Assembly: GCF_000316665.1 (NCBI RefSeq)
Contig: NC_019678.1
Span: forward strand, 6,791,001-6,855,000
Direction of reading: 5' to 3'
Length of the DNA stretch: 64,000 nucleotides
Source of the DNA: Rivularia sp. PCC 7116
GTDB lineage: Bacteria > Cyanobacteriota > Cyanobacteriia > Cyanobacteriales > Nostocaceae
Shown: positions 56,813 through 64,000 of the stretch, one piece after another
Layout: every line of letters begins with the position of its first letter
How positions within the stretch are numbered: position 1 is the stretch's first letter
The notes under the pieces: generated by a model
What the model saw: only the letters and a program-made list of their open reading frames with translations
What the model was told of the DNA's origin: nothing
Databases searched by the model: none
Translations under genes and position numbers: made by a program

Positions 56813-56915
56813 AATAAGAACTAATTACTCTCACCTATTAATAATAAGAAGCTTAGAGAAACCACTTCTAGTTTTAAAGGTGAATAAGAACTAATTACTC
56901 TCACCTATTAATAAT
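56813..56915 (+). repeat. Duplicated 33-bp leader repeat upstream of the Arg-rich secreted protein
   Basis: AATAAGAACTAATTACTCTC and then ACCTATTAATAAT occurs at 56813-56845 and again, identical, at 56883-56915, a 70-bp period. The second copy ends just before the ribosome site GGGAGAA (56918-56924) of the gene at 56929. It is preceded by AGGTGA, which pairs with TCACCT inside the copy. It may be a duplicated promoter or 5'-leader regulatory unit. Confidence 0.75.
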
Positions 56916-56928
56916 TAGGGAGAAAACG

Positions 56929-57192
56929 ATGAAAAATAAAGTAGCTGCAATTGTAACTGGTGCAATGCTAACTTTAACAGCAGGTATTTTACCAAGCTAT
57001 GCACTTAATACTAACAATTCTTCAGTTTCTACAACTGGTACAAACTTAAAAACAGTTAATTTAGACAATGCTTTCAATCAAACTAGTAATGGAAAGCTTT
57101 TGATTGCCCAAAGAAGAAGAAGGAGAGTAATAAGAAGAAAGGGACGGATAATCAGAAGACGTGTTCGCGTGTGTCGCACTATTCGTAAATAA
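56929..57192 (+). CDS. Small secreted arginine-rich protein
   Basis: I do not recognise a family. The 87-residue precursor has a typical signal peptide (MKNKVAAIVTGAMLTLTAGI, ending near LPSYA-L), a short Asn/Thr/Ser-rich spacer (about residues 26-55), and then an extremely basic end: QRRRRRVIRRKGRIIRRRVR, CRTIRK, with 17 arginines or lysines in the last 27 residues and a single cysteine. A clear GGGAG ribosome site lies just before the ATG. Possible roles include an antimicrobial-like peptide or binding of anionic sheath polysaccharide; none is shown. It is followed by a hairpin terminator. A duplicated leader repeat lies upstream. Confidence 0.82.
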   Translation: MKNKVAAIVTGAMLTLTAGILPSYALNTNNSSVSTTGTNLKTVNLDNAFNQTSNGKLLIAQRRRRRVIRRKGRIIRRRVRVCRTIRK

Positions 57193-57213
57193 GTTATCGA
57201 ACTTTAGGCAAAA

Positions 57214-57246
57214 AAATTGTTCGCGAGTATTAATCACGAACAATTT
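57214..57246. terminator. Terminator-like hairpin between convergent genes
   Basis: AAATTGTTCG and CGAACAATTT form a perfect 10-bp stem with a 13-nt loop; the left side begins with an A-run and the right ends in TTT, so it could serve both the secreted-peptide gene (+) and the response regulator gene (-). Confidence 0.65.
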
Positions 57247-57319
57247 ACCCAAATTTATTTTCCCAATTTTGAATCAATTTGTATGCAAATGGTGCAACTC
57301 ATACAGCATTGGTATTACG

Positions 57320-58267
57320 TTATTGGTGCGTAATTTCTGTTAATTTCTCATTATTGATTGCTAACTGTTGTTCTGCATTTTTAACTAATTGATATGCAGA
57401 TGATTCTTCAAGGGGAATCATGCTGGCAGTACCAAAACTAATTTTTAAATATTCGTTTTGTATATCTAATGATTCAATAGAGTTTTGAAGTATTTTGATT
57501 ACTTCTGTTGCTTCTTCTGCTTCAGTATTCGCTAAAATCATCACAAAGATTTCATCACTGTACCGGGCAATAAAATCGGTTGAGCGCTTTTTACACTTAC
57601 GCATGATATCAGCAATATGGCATAAATCGTTATCTTTAGCTTGACTATCTATTTGTGCAAAATCAATTTTACACATAATTAAAGATAAAGGTAGTTGATA
57701 CTTTTGCAATCGTTTCCATTCGCGCTGTAAGTACTCGTTAAAATAAGAACGACTGGCTACTTTAGTTAATGCATCAGTAGAAGCAAGATTTTGTAATTCT
57801 CGATTTGCTGTTTCCAAACTTACCGTTAATCGGCATTCTCTTTCAATTTGACGACGAGTTTCTAATATTGCCCAGCGAGATGTTAATAAGCGATTTACCC
57901 TGCGTGCAAGTACTCCCCAATCAATGGGTTTTGTGATGTAATCGCTTGCTCCTACTTGGAAAGCTCGTTCTATGGATTCTTGATCGTCAAGAACTGTTAC
58001 CATCAAAACTGGTGGGCAGTTATCGCCCATAAGAGTTTGTAATTTACTACAGCAGGCAAACCCATCCATTCCGGGCATTCTAGCATCTAGTAAAATCATG
58101 TCTGGTGTAACTTTCTGACAAATATCTAAACAATGTTGTCCGTTACAGGCTTCTATTATTTGATACCCCTGTTTCTCCATTGCCTTGTGTAGTACCAATC
58201 GTAAAGTCTTTTGGTCATCTACTACGAGAATTTGCGGTGGATTCTGTTGAAAATCGGGATTAGTCAT
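57320..58267 (-). CDS. Response regulator with degenerate GGDEF domain
   Basis: The 315-residue protein has an N-terminal receiver (about residues 12-130: ILVVDDQ, D61 in [13 protein letters not shown]113 in YITKPIDWG) and a C-terminal GGDEF-type domain (about 160-310: [28 protein letters not shown]). The active-site motif that should read GG(D/E)EF is RYSDEIF (235-241), so both glycines and the catalytic acidic pattern are altered. Diguanylate cyclase activity is therefore unlikely; the domain may bind nucleotide or act as a protein-interaction module. Its start overlaps the end of the 1288-residue hybrid kinase gene by 4 bp (58264-58267), so the two are translationally coupled and probably form one signalling pathway. 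Confidence 0.88.
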   Translation of the reverse strand: MTNPDFQQNPPQILVVDDQKTLRLVLHKAMEKQGYQIIEACNGQHCLDICQKVTPDMILLDARMPGMDGFACCSKLQTLMGDNCPPVLMVTVLDDQESIERAFQVGASDYITKPIDWGVLARRVNRLLTSRWAILETRRQIERECRLTVSLETANRELQNLASTDALTKVASRSYFNEYLQREWKRLQKYQLPLSLIMCKIDFAQIDSQAKDNDLCHIADIMRKCKKRSTDFIARYSDEIFVMILANTEAEEATEVIKILQNSIESLDIQNEYLKISFGTASMIPLEESSAYQLVKNAEQQLAINNEKLTEITHQ

Positions 58268-61200
58268 GATGCTTTCCTGGTAGGATAATGTTGTTTTAAA
58301 GCCGTTTTTACTTGTTTGTACTCTAAATCGAGTTGTTTAACTAAATTAGAAGTATTGGATGTCGTTCCAGAACGACCTATAGCTTCCAATTCAGTACATA
58401 CCCGAGCAAGTAAAACTGCGCCAATTGTCACGCTTAAAGACTTTAATGCGTGAGCGGAATTACGCAGAAGTTCTGCATCGTCTCGTTCAAGCGAGCACCC
58501 AATTTCTTTTAACTTTGGGGGTGCATCTTCAAGGTAGCTATCGATTAATTCCGCTACAATTTCATCAGCATCATCACCAGCCATATCTCTTAATTCTTGT
58601 AATATTTGAGTATCAATAACTGAGTCAAAATTCAATTGTGATTTCTCCCGATTAAAAACAGCAGTGGAATCGGAATCTGGATTAAATGAATGGCGTAAGC
58701 TTTGGTAATTGTGTAAAGCTTGTACTAAAGCATCAATACGAACGGGTTTACTTAAATAGTCATTCATTCCAGCATTTAAACATTCTTCCCTATCCCCTTG
58801 CATTGCATTAGCAGTCATGGCAATAATCCAAGGGCGTAAGGGAGGCGACCATTCTTTACAGATACAGCGAGTTGCCTGCAATCCATCCATTTCTGGCATC
58901 TGTACGTCCATGAAAACAATATCGTATTCTTGACGGCGCAGACTGGTTAATGCTTCTAAACCATTGGCAGCAACATCAGCGCTATAGCCCAATTTTTGTA
59001 GCATATGTAAAGCCACTTTTTGATTTAGAGGCATGTCTTCCACTAAAAGAATGCGTAACGGTAGTTGCTCGCTTAACTGCATATCATCAACTTTGGATGT
59101 GGAAGATAAATTAGATATTTGTTTTCCACATAAAATACGAACGCATGTATCGTATAGCTGTGACTGTTTTATCGGTTTGTTTAGTAAAGCTACGAATTTC
59201 GATTTTGCTACAAGCTGCTGTTGAGTTACTCTATCAACAGAGCTTAACATCACTATCGGCAACTGTTCGCAACCAGGTACGCCATGAATCTCCGCAGCCA
59301 AATTTAAACCATCCACTTGCGGTGTTTGCATATCTATAATTGCCATATCGAAATCTTTTCGGGAATTAACCAGTTCCAGAGCTTCTGAAGTAGTTGAAGC
59401 GGCGAAAACAACTATTCCCCATTTCTCCATTTGTAAAGTCAGAATATTACGATTAGTTGCATTACTATCTACTACTAACAGCCGTTTTCCAGATAAATGT
59501 GGTTGAATATTATCAAGATTGCTAATTCCGGCACTCGCCACCGATTGTGCTGCAATTGTGAAATGAAAGGTAGAACCGACTCCTACGGTACTTTCTACCC
59601 ACATCGTACCATCCATAATTTCGCTTAAGCGTTTGCTGATTGCTAAACCTAATCCGGTACCGCCGTACTGACGAGTCATTGAAGCATCAACCTGGCTAAA
59701 GGGTTTAAATAATCTTTGTATTTTCTCTTGGGGAATACCAATTCCTGTATCGCTAACAGAAAATTTTATTTGATAATCATTTGTAGATAGTTCACTGCTT
59801 AATTGTCTGCCGCTAACGGAAACGCATACCTCGCCAGCTTGGGTAAATTTAACTGCATTACTGAGTAAATTAACTATAATTTGCCTTACTCTCGTTACAT
59901 CTCCAATAATCAAAGTTGGAGTTTGAGAATCAATCATATAGGCTAAATTTAAATTTTTATCCGCAGCTTGAGAAGTTAATAAATCTAATGACTCTTCTAT
60001 ACAGTTACGTAAGTTGAAAGGAAGTTTTTCTAAATCTAACCTTCCCGATTCAATTTTAGAAAAGTCCAAAATATCGTTAATAATAGTTAGTAATGCATCA
60101 CCACTACTACGAATAGTTTCTACAAAATCTAATTGTCGGGGAGTCAAATCCATATCGAGCAACAGCCCGCTCATGCCAATCACTGCATTCATAGGAGTGC
60201 GAATTTCATGACTCATCATTGCTAAAAATTCACTTTTGGCGCGGTTGGCAGTTTCAGCACCTTGTTTTGCTTGTTCGAGTTGGCTATTTTTGATAGTAAG
60301 TTCTTGTTTTTGCTGAGTTTCTTGTTGCAAAAGGCGAGCTTGAGCAACAGCAATTCCTACTTGTGCGGCTACAGATTCTAATAATTCTATTTCATCCCTA
60401 GTCCACTGACGATAACGATCGCACTGATGTAACCCAATACTGCCATTCGCTTCCCCTTGGTAGGAAGTACGAATTGCCAGCATCGACTTAATTTCCATTC
60501 TTTCACAAATGTCTAATTCCGATTTCAGCAAGGGTTCTGCAAAAACATTTGGAGTTGCGATCGCGCTATCTTGAGATAGCATTTTTTCAGCATGAGGATT
60601 ACCAGCAATTGGTATTTGATAATATCGCATTGATTGTATCCCCGGTTCTAAATATTCCACCGCAGTCGGAATTTTGGTTACTGAGCCGGTTATATACTGA
60701 TGAATCAAGCAGCGATCGACGTTAAAAGCATTGGCAATTTGAATTGCAGTAGTGTCAAAAATTTGTTTTATATCTAAACTACGGCGAACTTCATGGGTAA
60801 TTTGCTTAAGCAATAAAGCACGATTAAATTGCTGTTTTAAAGCTTGCTCGGCTTGTTCTCGCTCAATCTGACTGCCAACCCATTGAGCCATTAATTTTAA
60901 TAATTCTCTGTAGGTATTTTGAAATTTTTGCTGTCGCGGTTTGAGGCTAGAAAATGAAAGAGTACTATGAACTTTGCCTGTAACTAATACCCGCGCCCCC
61001 ATATAAGATTCCATACCAAATTTAAGATAGCCCGGATGATTGCACCAAGGTGATTTTTGACTATGTGCAATTATTAAAGGTTCGTCATTTTCCAGTACTT
61101 CGCTGGATAAAGTTTGCTGCAACTCTACGCTATATCCTGGGTACATTACATTGTTGGGAGCCTGTGCCACACTAACGTGATAGCGATTGTCTTCAATGCG

Positions 61201-62130
61201 TGCCAAGATGCCAAACTCTACACCAAATGTTTGACATCCCATTGCTAATAAATATTGAATGCGTTGCTCAAAATCAAAATTACGTGCAACTGCTACTTCG
61301 TAAAGAGTTCGTAAAAACGCTTCACTTTCCCTAAGCTCTACTTCAATTCTTCGATGTTCTGTCTGAGTTTGAATATCTCTAATTGCTACAATTAAATAGT
61401 TAGCAACTTCAGTAATTGTATTAATTTCATATTCGCTCCACTGTCGCGGTTGTGAAGAATATAAACCAATTACACCAACTAACCCGCTCGAATCTCGTAA
61501 GGGTATTTCTAAAATAGCTTTATTTTCTACTTTTAAAATTTCAGATGCTAAAGATACTAAACATTGATTTTGTGCTACATCTTCAACTATAAACTTCTGA
61601 CCATTTACTAAAGTAAAAAAATAATCTGGAGCCGTAGTTAAGTCAGCGGTAAAACCTTCTAAAAGTTTAGAGCTATCTGTCTCAACAGAATGAGTAACAG
61701 TTAATATCCCATTATTATCTATATTTGAAAAACAAGCCTTTAGCTCGGGAAAATGCTTATTAAGTTGTTGAATTGTATTTCTTATTATCTGCTCTACAGA
61801 AGTTCCCAAAGGAACACCAGTTAAAATAGTGTTGAGTAATGTTAAACGATTTCGACTTAAAAGCAGCACTTCCTCAGCTTCTTTACGCCCAATTATCTCT
61901 TTTTCTAATTCCTGCTTCGCTTCTAATAATTTTTTGTTAAAAAAGAAAATTATCATTGCGATCGCGATTATTGCTACGAGCAAAACAACGAGCAACTTGG
62001 AATCAAAATAATTTACAAATCTTGACGAAATGCAAAGTTGCTGAAGTCTCAACCAGTAATCTTGAATTAGCAAAAGATCGGCATTATCGAAGAATAAGTA
62101 CACCGTTACGTAGTAGATGCGATATAACAT
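58264..62130 (-). CDS. Hybrid sensor histidine kinase with three GAF-like domains, two receivers and an HPt domain
   Basis: The 1288-residue membrane-anchored hybrid kinase has one clear transmembrane helix (about residues 46-64), three GAF-like sensory domains (about 100-252, 275-425, 445-600), and then HisKA ([21 protein letters not shown]641), HATPase (N box [29 protein letters not shown]), receiver 1 (about 883-1003, D933 in [11 protein letters not shown]), receiver 2 (about 1026-1145, D1075 in [11 protein letters not shown]) and a C-terminal HPt (about 1170-1280, H1227 in [10 protein letters not shown]). All phospho-transfer residues are present. The first GAF lacks a Cys-His pair and no chromophore is predicted. 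The next gene, a receiver-GGDEF protein, overlaps by 4 bp and is a likely phosphorelay target. Confidence 0.94.
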   Translation of the reverse strand: MLYRIYYVTVYLFFDNADLLLIQDYWLRLQQLCISSRFVNYFDSKLLVVLLVAIIAIAMIIFFFNKKLLEAKQELEKEIIGRKEAEEVLLLSRNRLTLLNTILTGVPLGTSVEQIIRNTIQQLNKHFPELKACFSNIDNNGILTVTHSVETDSSKLLEGFTADLTTAPDYFFTLVNGQKFIVEDVAQNQCLVSLASEILKVENKAILEIPLRDSSGLVGVIGLYSSQPRQWSEYEINTITEVANYLIVAIRDIQTQTEHRRIEVELRESEAFLRTLYEVAVARNFDFEQRIQYLLAMGCQTFGVEFGILARIEDNRYHVSVAQAPNNVMYPGYSVELQQTLSSEVLENDEPLIIAHSQKSPWCNHPGYLKFGMESYMGARVLVTGKVHSTLSFSSLKPRQQKFQNTYRELLKLMAQWVGSQIEREQAEQALKQQFNRALLLKQITHEVRRSLDIKQIFDTTAIQIANAFNVDRCLIHQYITGSVTKIPTAVEYLEPGIQSMRYYQIPIAGNPHAEKMLSQDSAIATPNVFAEPLLKSELDICERMEIKSMLAIRTSYQGEANGSIGLHQCDRYRQWTRDEIELLESVAAQVGIAVAQARLLQQETQQKQELTIKNSQLEQAKQGAETANRAKSEFLAMMSHEIRTPMNAVIGMSGLLLDMDLTPRQLDFVETIRSSGDALLTIINDILDFSKIESGRLDLEKLPFNLRNCIEESLDLLTSQAADKNLNLAYMIDSQTPTLIIGDVTRVRQIIVNLLSNAVKFTQAGEVCVSVSGRQLSSELSTNDYQIKFSVSDTGIGIPQEKIQRLFKPFSQVDASMTRQYGGTGLGLAISKRLSEIMDGTMWVESTVGVGSTFHFTIAAQSVASAGISNLDNIQPHLSGKRLLVVDSNATNRNILTLQMEKWGIVVFAASTTSEALELVNSRKDFDMAIIDMQTPQVDGLNLAAEIHGVPGCEQLPIVMLSSVDRVTQQQLVAKSKFVALLNKPIKQSQLYDTCVRILCGKQISNLSSTSKVDDMQLSEQLPLRILLVEDMPLNQKVALHMLQKLGYSADVAANGLEALTSLRRQEYDIVFMDVQMPEMDGLQATRCICKEWSPPLRPWIIAMTANAMQGDREECLNAGMNDYLSKPVRIDALVQALHNYQSLRHSFNPDSDSTAVFNREKSQLNFDSVIDTQILQELRDMAGDDADEIVAELIDSYLEDAPPKLKEIGCSLERDDAELLRNSAHALKSLSVTIGAVLLARVCTELEAIGRSGTTSNTSNLVKQLDLEYKQVKTALKQHYPTRKAS

Positions 62131-62484
62131 ACTACATATAGCCTATACTGTTACTAAATGAGTTCAGAATTTATACTGACAACTAGCTGCGGTTCATGTT
62201 GTTAATTTTGATTTTACGTATAAAAACTGAAAAATAAGTTTTATCAATGTTAGGCTTATCACAGCATTTTGTATACATTACACCTTTGAAAGAATTAGAT
62301 TTACGTCTAAACAGCCTCAACTATACTCTTCCCTCTCCTTGATAAGGAGAGTGGGTGCCCGGAGGGGATGAGCTATGCTCACTCATGAATTATAAATAAT
62401 CTAATTTCCTATTAGTATCTATCAAGCTAAGTATCAGTCAATCTTTATATCTATAAAGGTTTATCGAGTACGAAATAAGCTGAT
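62131..62484. other. Intergenic region with dispersed repeat fragment
   Basis: The 354-bp gap upstream of the hybrid kinase holds CCCTCTCCTTGATAAGGAGAG (about 62331-62350, with a perfect CTCTCCTT/AAGGAGAG palindrome) and nearby GGGTGCCCGGAGGGG. This is the repeat family also seen at 4034-4252 and 52788-52815. No gene is seen. Confidence 0.5.
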
Positions 62485-63831
62485 TTACAAAGCGATTCCG
62501 TTGTAATTAAAAGCATTATCCCAAACATAATCGATAACTTTTTTCGCATCATTAAGAGGAAGAACATAGCAAAATCCTTCCTTGTCATATCTTAATAAAG
62601 GAATTTCTGGTACATTTTCCTCAGACAAACCATTGGTAATCACTTTACCGAAAATATTTGCTAAATTATCTAAAGGTCCGTGAATATCAAAATTAATTGC
62701 AGCGCCGAGTTTTTTCTCCATCCAAGCTTCAATATGAGCATCTAACTGTTCGGGTGCCATTTGATTTTCACTAGTCAGCAAATGGTAATAAACAAGAATT
62801 ATTTCTTTACACTCTTCTTCTTCTGCTAAATCTATAAATGTTTGAAATACGCTATCATTATTGCCTAAGTTTTTAAAGAATAACGTTTCCGTGACATCTT
62901 TTTGAAATTTTATTTTCTTACTTTTATAATTGCTATATTGTTTAAAAGCGAATCCACCTAAAGCCATTCCTAACGATAGAGTAGCCACTAAAACCGGCAT
63001 GATATTCCTAGCTTGAGATTGTTCCACTTCTAATTCTTCTAGCAAAGGTTCTGCATTGATTGCTAGCAAAATTGCAGCAATAAGCAACAATAGATTTGGT
63101 AATGCCCTTAAAATCAAAGGAATTGCTGCACCTATAGCTGGAACCCCAAACAATAATCTATCTTTCCAATTCATGCTAGTGGTAACATTAGGAAAAAGCA
63201 AATCGATATCTAACTTGGGAATATTTTTATAAAAATAAAGATACATCTTGCCGGGGATAAATTTAAGCTCCTTACTTTTTTCTTTCTTCGCACCAAAATG
63301 AGCCGCTTCTTTAAACTTAATCAGTAAAACAATTCTTTCAAAAATATCAATTCTCTTTTCTTTTTTCCAGAAGAATAATTTTTTCTGCGTAACCGTTTTA
63401 TAAGAATCTCCTCGGTAATAGCAGACAACTTGCTCAAAATCATCAAAATCAACTTCAGTTTTTAAATCTATTAAAGACGTTTCTCCCAAAGCTTGTTTAA
63501 TAGCATATTCAGGTAGTTTAATATAGTTAGCTCTTTCTAAAATATGCTTGAATCCATCAACTACAGTGGATTCCATTGCATCATATTCTTCAAAACTTGG
63601 TGGAACTAAAGCTTCAACATCAGCATTTGGATTAAAAGGCACATAATTATCTTTTATAGTCTCCAGGGTTTTGTGGAACCGAAAATGATAATATGACGAT
63701 AAAATTTCGCAAAAATCTTTAAACTTTTGAGCCTCAGCAGCATTTAAACGCCCATCATCTAAACATAGCTTGATAATATCGCTACGACGGTAAGGAATAA
63801 ATGCTTCTCGGTTTGCGGATTCTTCTGCCAT
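62485..63831 (-). CDS. TMEM143/DUF3754 family membrane protein
   Basis: The 448-residue protein matches the DUF3754 (TMEM143) family of unknown function. It has a soluble N-terminal part (about residues 1-215; FIPYRRSDIIKLCL, CYYRGDSYKTVTQKKLFFWK, FGAKKEKSKELKFIPGKMYL), two or three hydrophobic segments (about 230-265, PAIGAAIPLILRALPNLLLL, and 275-300, NIMPVLVATLSLGMALGGFA), and a C-terminal part (about 315-448) with ALxxL-type helices and GFCYVLPLNDAKKVIDYVWD. Human TMEM143 is mitochondrial and of unknown role. The length is normal for the bacterial members. The gene is isolated here. Confidence 0.85.
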   Translation of the reverse strand: MAEESANREAFIPYRRSDIIKLCLDDGRLNAAEAQKFKDFCEILSSYYHFRFHKTLETIKDNYVPFNPNADVEALVPPSFEEYDAMESTVVDGFKHILERANYIKLPEYAIKQALGETSLIDLKTEVDFDDFEQVVCYYRGDSYKTVTQKKLFFWKKEKRIDIFERIVLLIKFKEAAHFGAKKEKSKELKFIPGKMYLYFYKNIPKLDIDLLFPNVTTSMNWKDRLLFGVPAIGAAIPLILRALPNLLLLIAAILLAINAEPLLEELEVEQSQARNIMPVLVATLSLGMALGGFAFKQYSNYKSKKIKFQKDVTETLFFKNLGNNDSVFQTFIDLAEEEECKEIILVYYHLLTSENQMAPEQLDAHIEAWMEKKLGAAINFDIHGPLDNLANIFGKVITNGLSEENVPEIPLLRYDKEGFCYVLPLNDAKKVIDYVWDNAFNYNGIAL

Positions 63832-64000
63832 GAACTGAAGTGAATTTTAATCTAATCTAAACGAGTTTACTTTATTCAAGGTAATATTTAAACAGCATCG
63901 TCTAACTTTGATATAAATTACTAGTATCTAAAGTTAGAAATGATTTATTCAAGTTGGTAGAATTTTGAAAACACGCCTTAGTACTTGACTACACAAATCT
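63832..64000. other. Right edge of window
   Basis: 169 bp upstream of the DUF3754 gene, AT-rich; no further gene starts are visible before the window ends. Confidence 0.4.

Overview
The window looks like chromosomal DNA of a filamentous, probably heterocyst-forming cyanobacterium (Nostocales, Calothrix/Rivularia/Nostoc type). The evidence is a Rubisco assembly factor Raf1 gene, phytochrome-like GAF histidine kinases, many Ser/Thr kinases and WD40 proteins, frequent HIP1 octamers (GCGATCGC, for example near 1807, 14139, 20359, 33788, 40308, 54760, 60558) and intergenic heptanucleotide tandem repeats of the STRR type (CCCCAAT and relatives). The DNA is AT-rich with long intergenic spaces. I see no rRNA, tRNA, CRISPR array, prophage or intact transposase.

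Layout. 1-8 kb: a cut-off response regulator (-), raf1 (+), an AbgT-type transporter (+), a 16-residue-repeat protein and a related gene split by an in-frame stop (both -), an AtzG/AtzE-like amidohydrolase pair (+) and a YbjN-fold protein (-). 8.4-13.8 kb is a decay zone: remnants of an acetyltransferase and an alcohol dehydrogenase, two tandem Ser/Thr kinases (one with a mutated catalytic Asp), a DUF1499 protein and an ATP-dependent DNA ligase broken by a simple-sequence insert. 14-15.6 kb: three small membrane proteins (unknown, YtxH-like, DUF948). 15.9-24.3 kb: signalling, with a multi-GAF histidine kinase, a WD40 protein, a kinase-WD40 fusion and another kinase. 24.5-28 kb: GH57 glycoside hydrolase, NifU-like Fe-S scaffold and DUF3386 protein. 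28-29.5 kb: AT-rich spacer with palindromic repeat elements.

29.6-42.7 kb is the most coherent block, an apparent cellulose synthesis and export cluster: a signal-bearing outer-membrane barrel, a TPR protein overlapping it by 4 bp, a GH8 endoglucanase (bcsZ), bcsB, then bcsA with a c-di-GMP-type PilZ domain and a second, degenerate PilZ-like domain. The TPR and barrel parts that form one BcsC protein in proteobacteria appear here as two genes, barrel first. A membrane coiled-coil protein and a divergent lipoprotein sit just upstream and may be accessory.

42.8-64 kb: hybrid-type histidine kinase, a small ribbon-helix-helix-like protein, lepA, an Ala-rich secreted protein lying between inverted repeats, a large secreted beta-rich protein, an unknown protein followed by an MscS channel, a Na/Ca-exchanger family antiporter, a small secreted Arg-rich protein, a response regulator with a degenerate GGDEF domain overlapping a 1288-residue hybrid kinase with two receivers and an HPt domain, and a TMEM143/DUF3754 membrane protein. 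The main themes are signalling (histidine kinases, Ser/Thr kinases, possible c-di-GMP control) and cell-envelope or exopolysaccharide functions. All functional calls are from reading the sequence; no database search was run.
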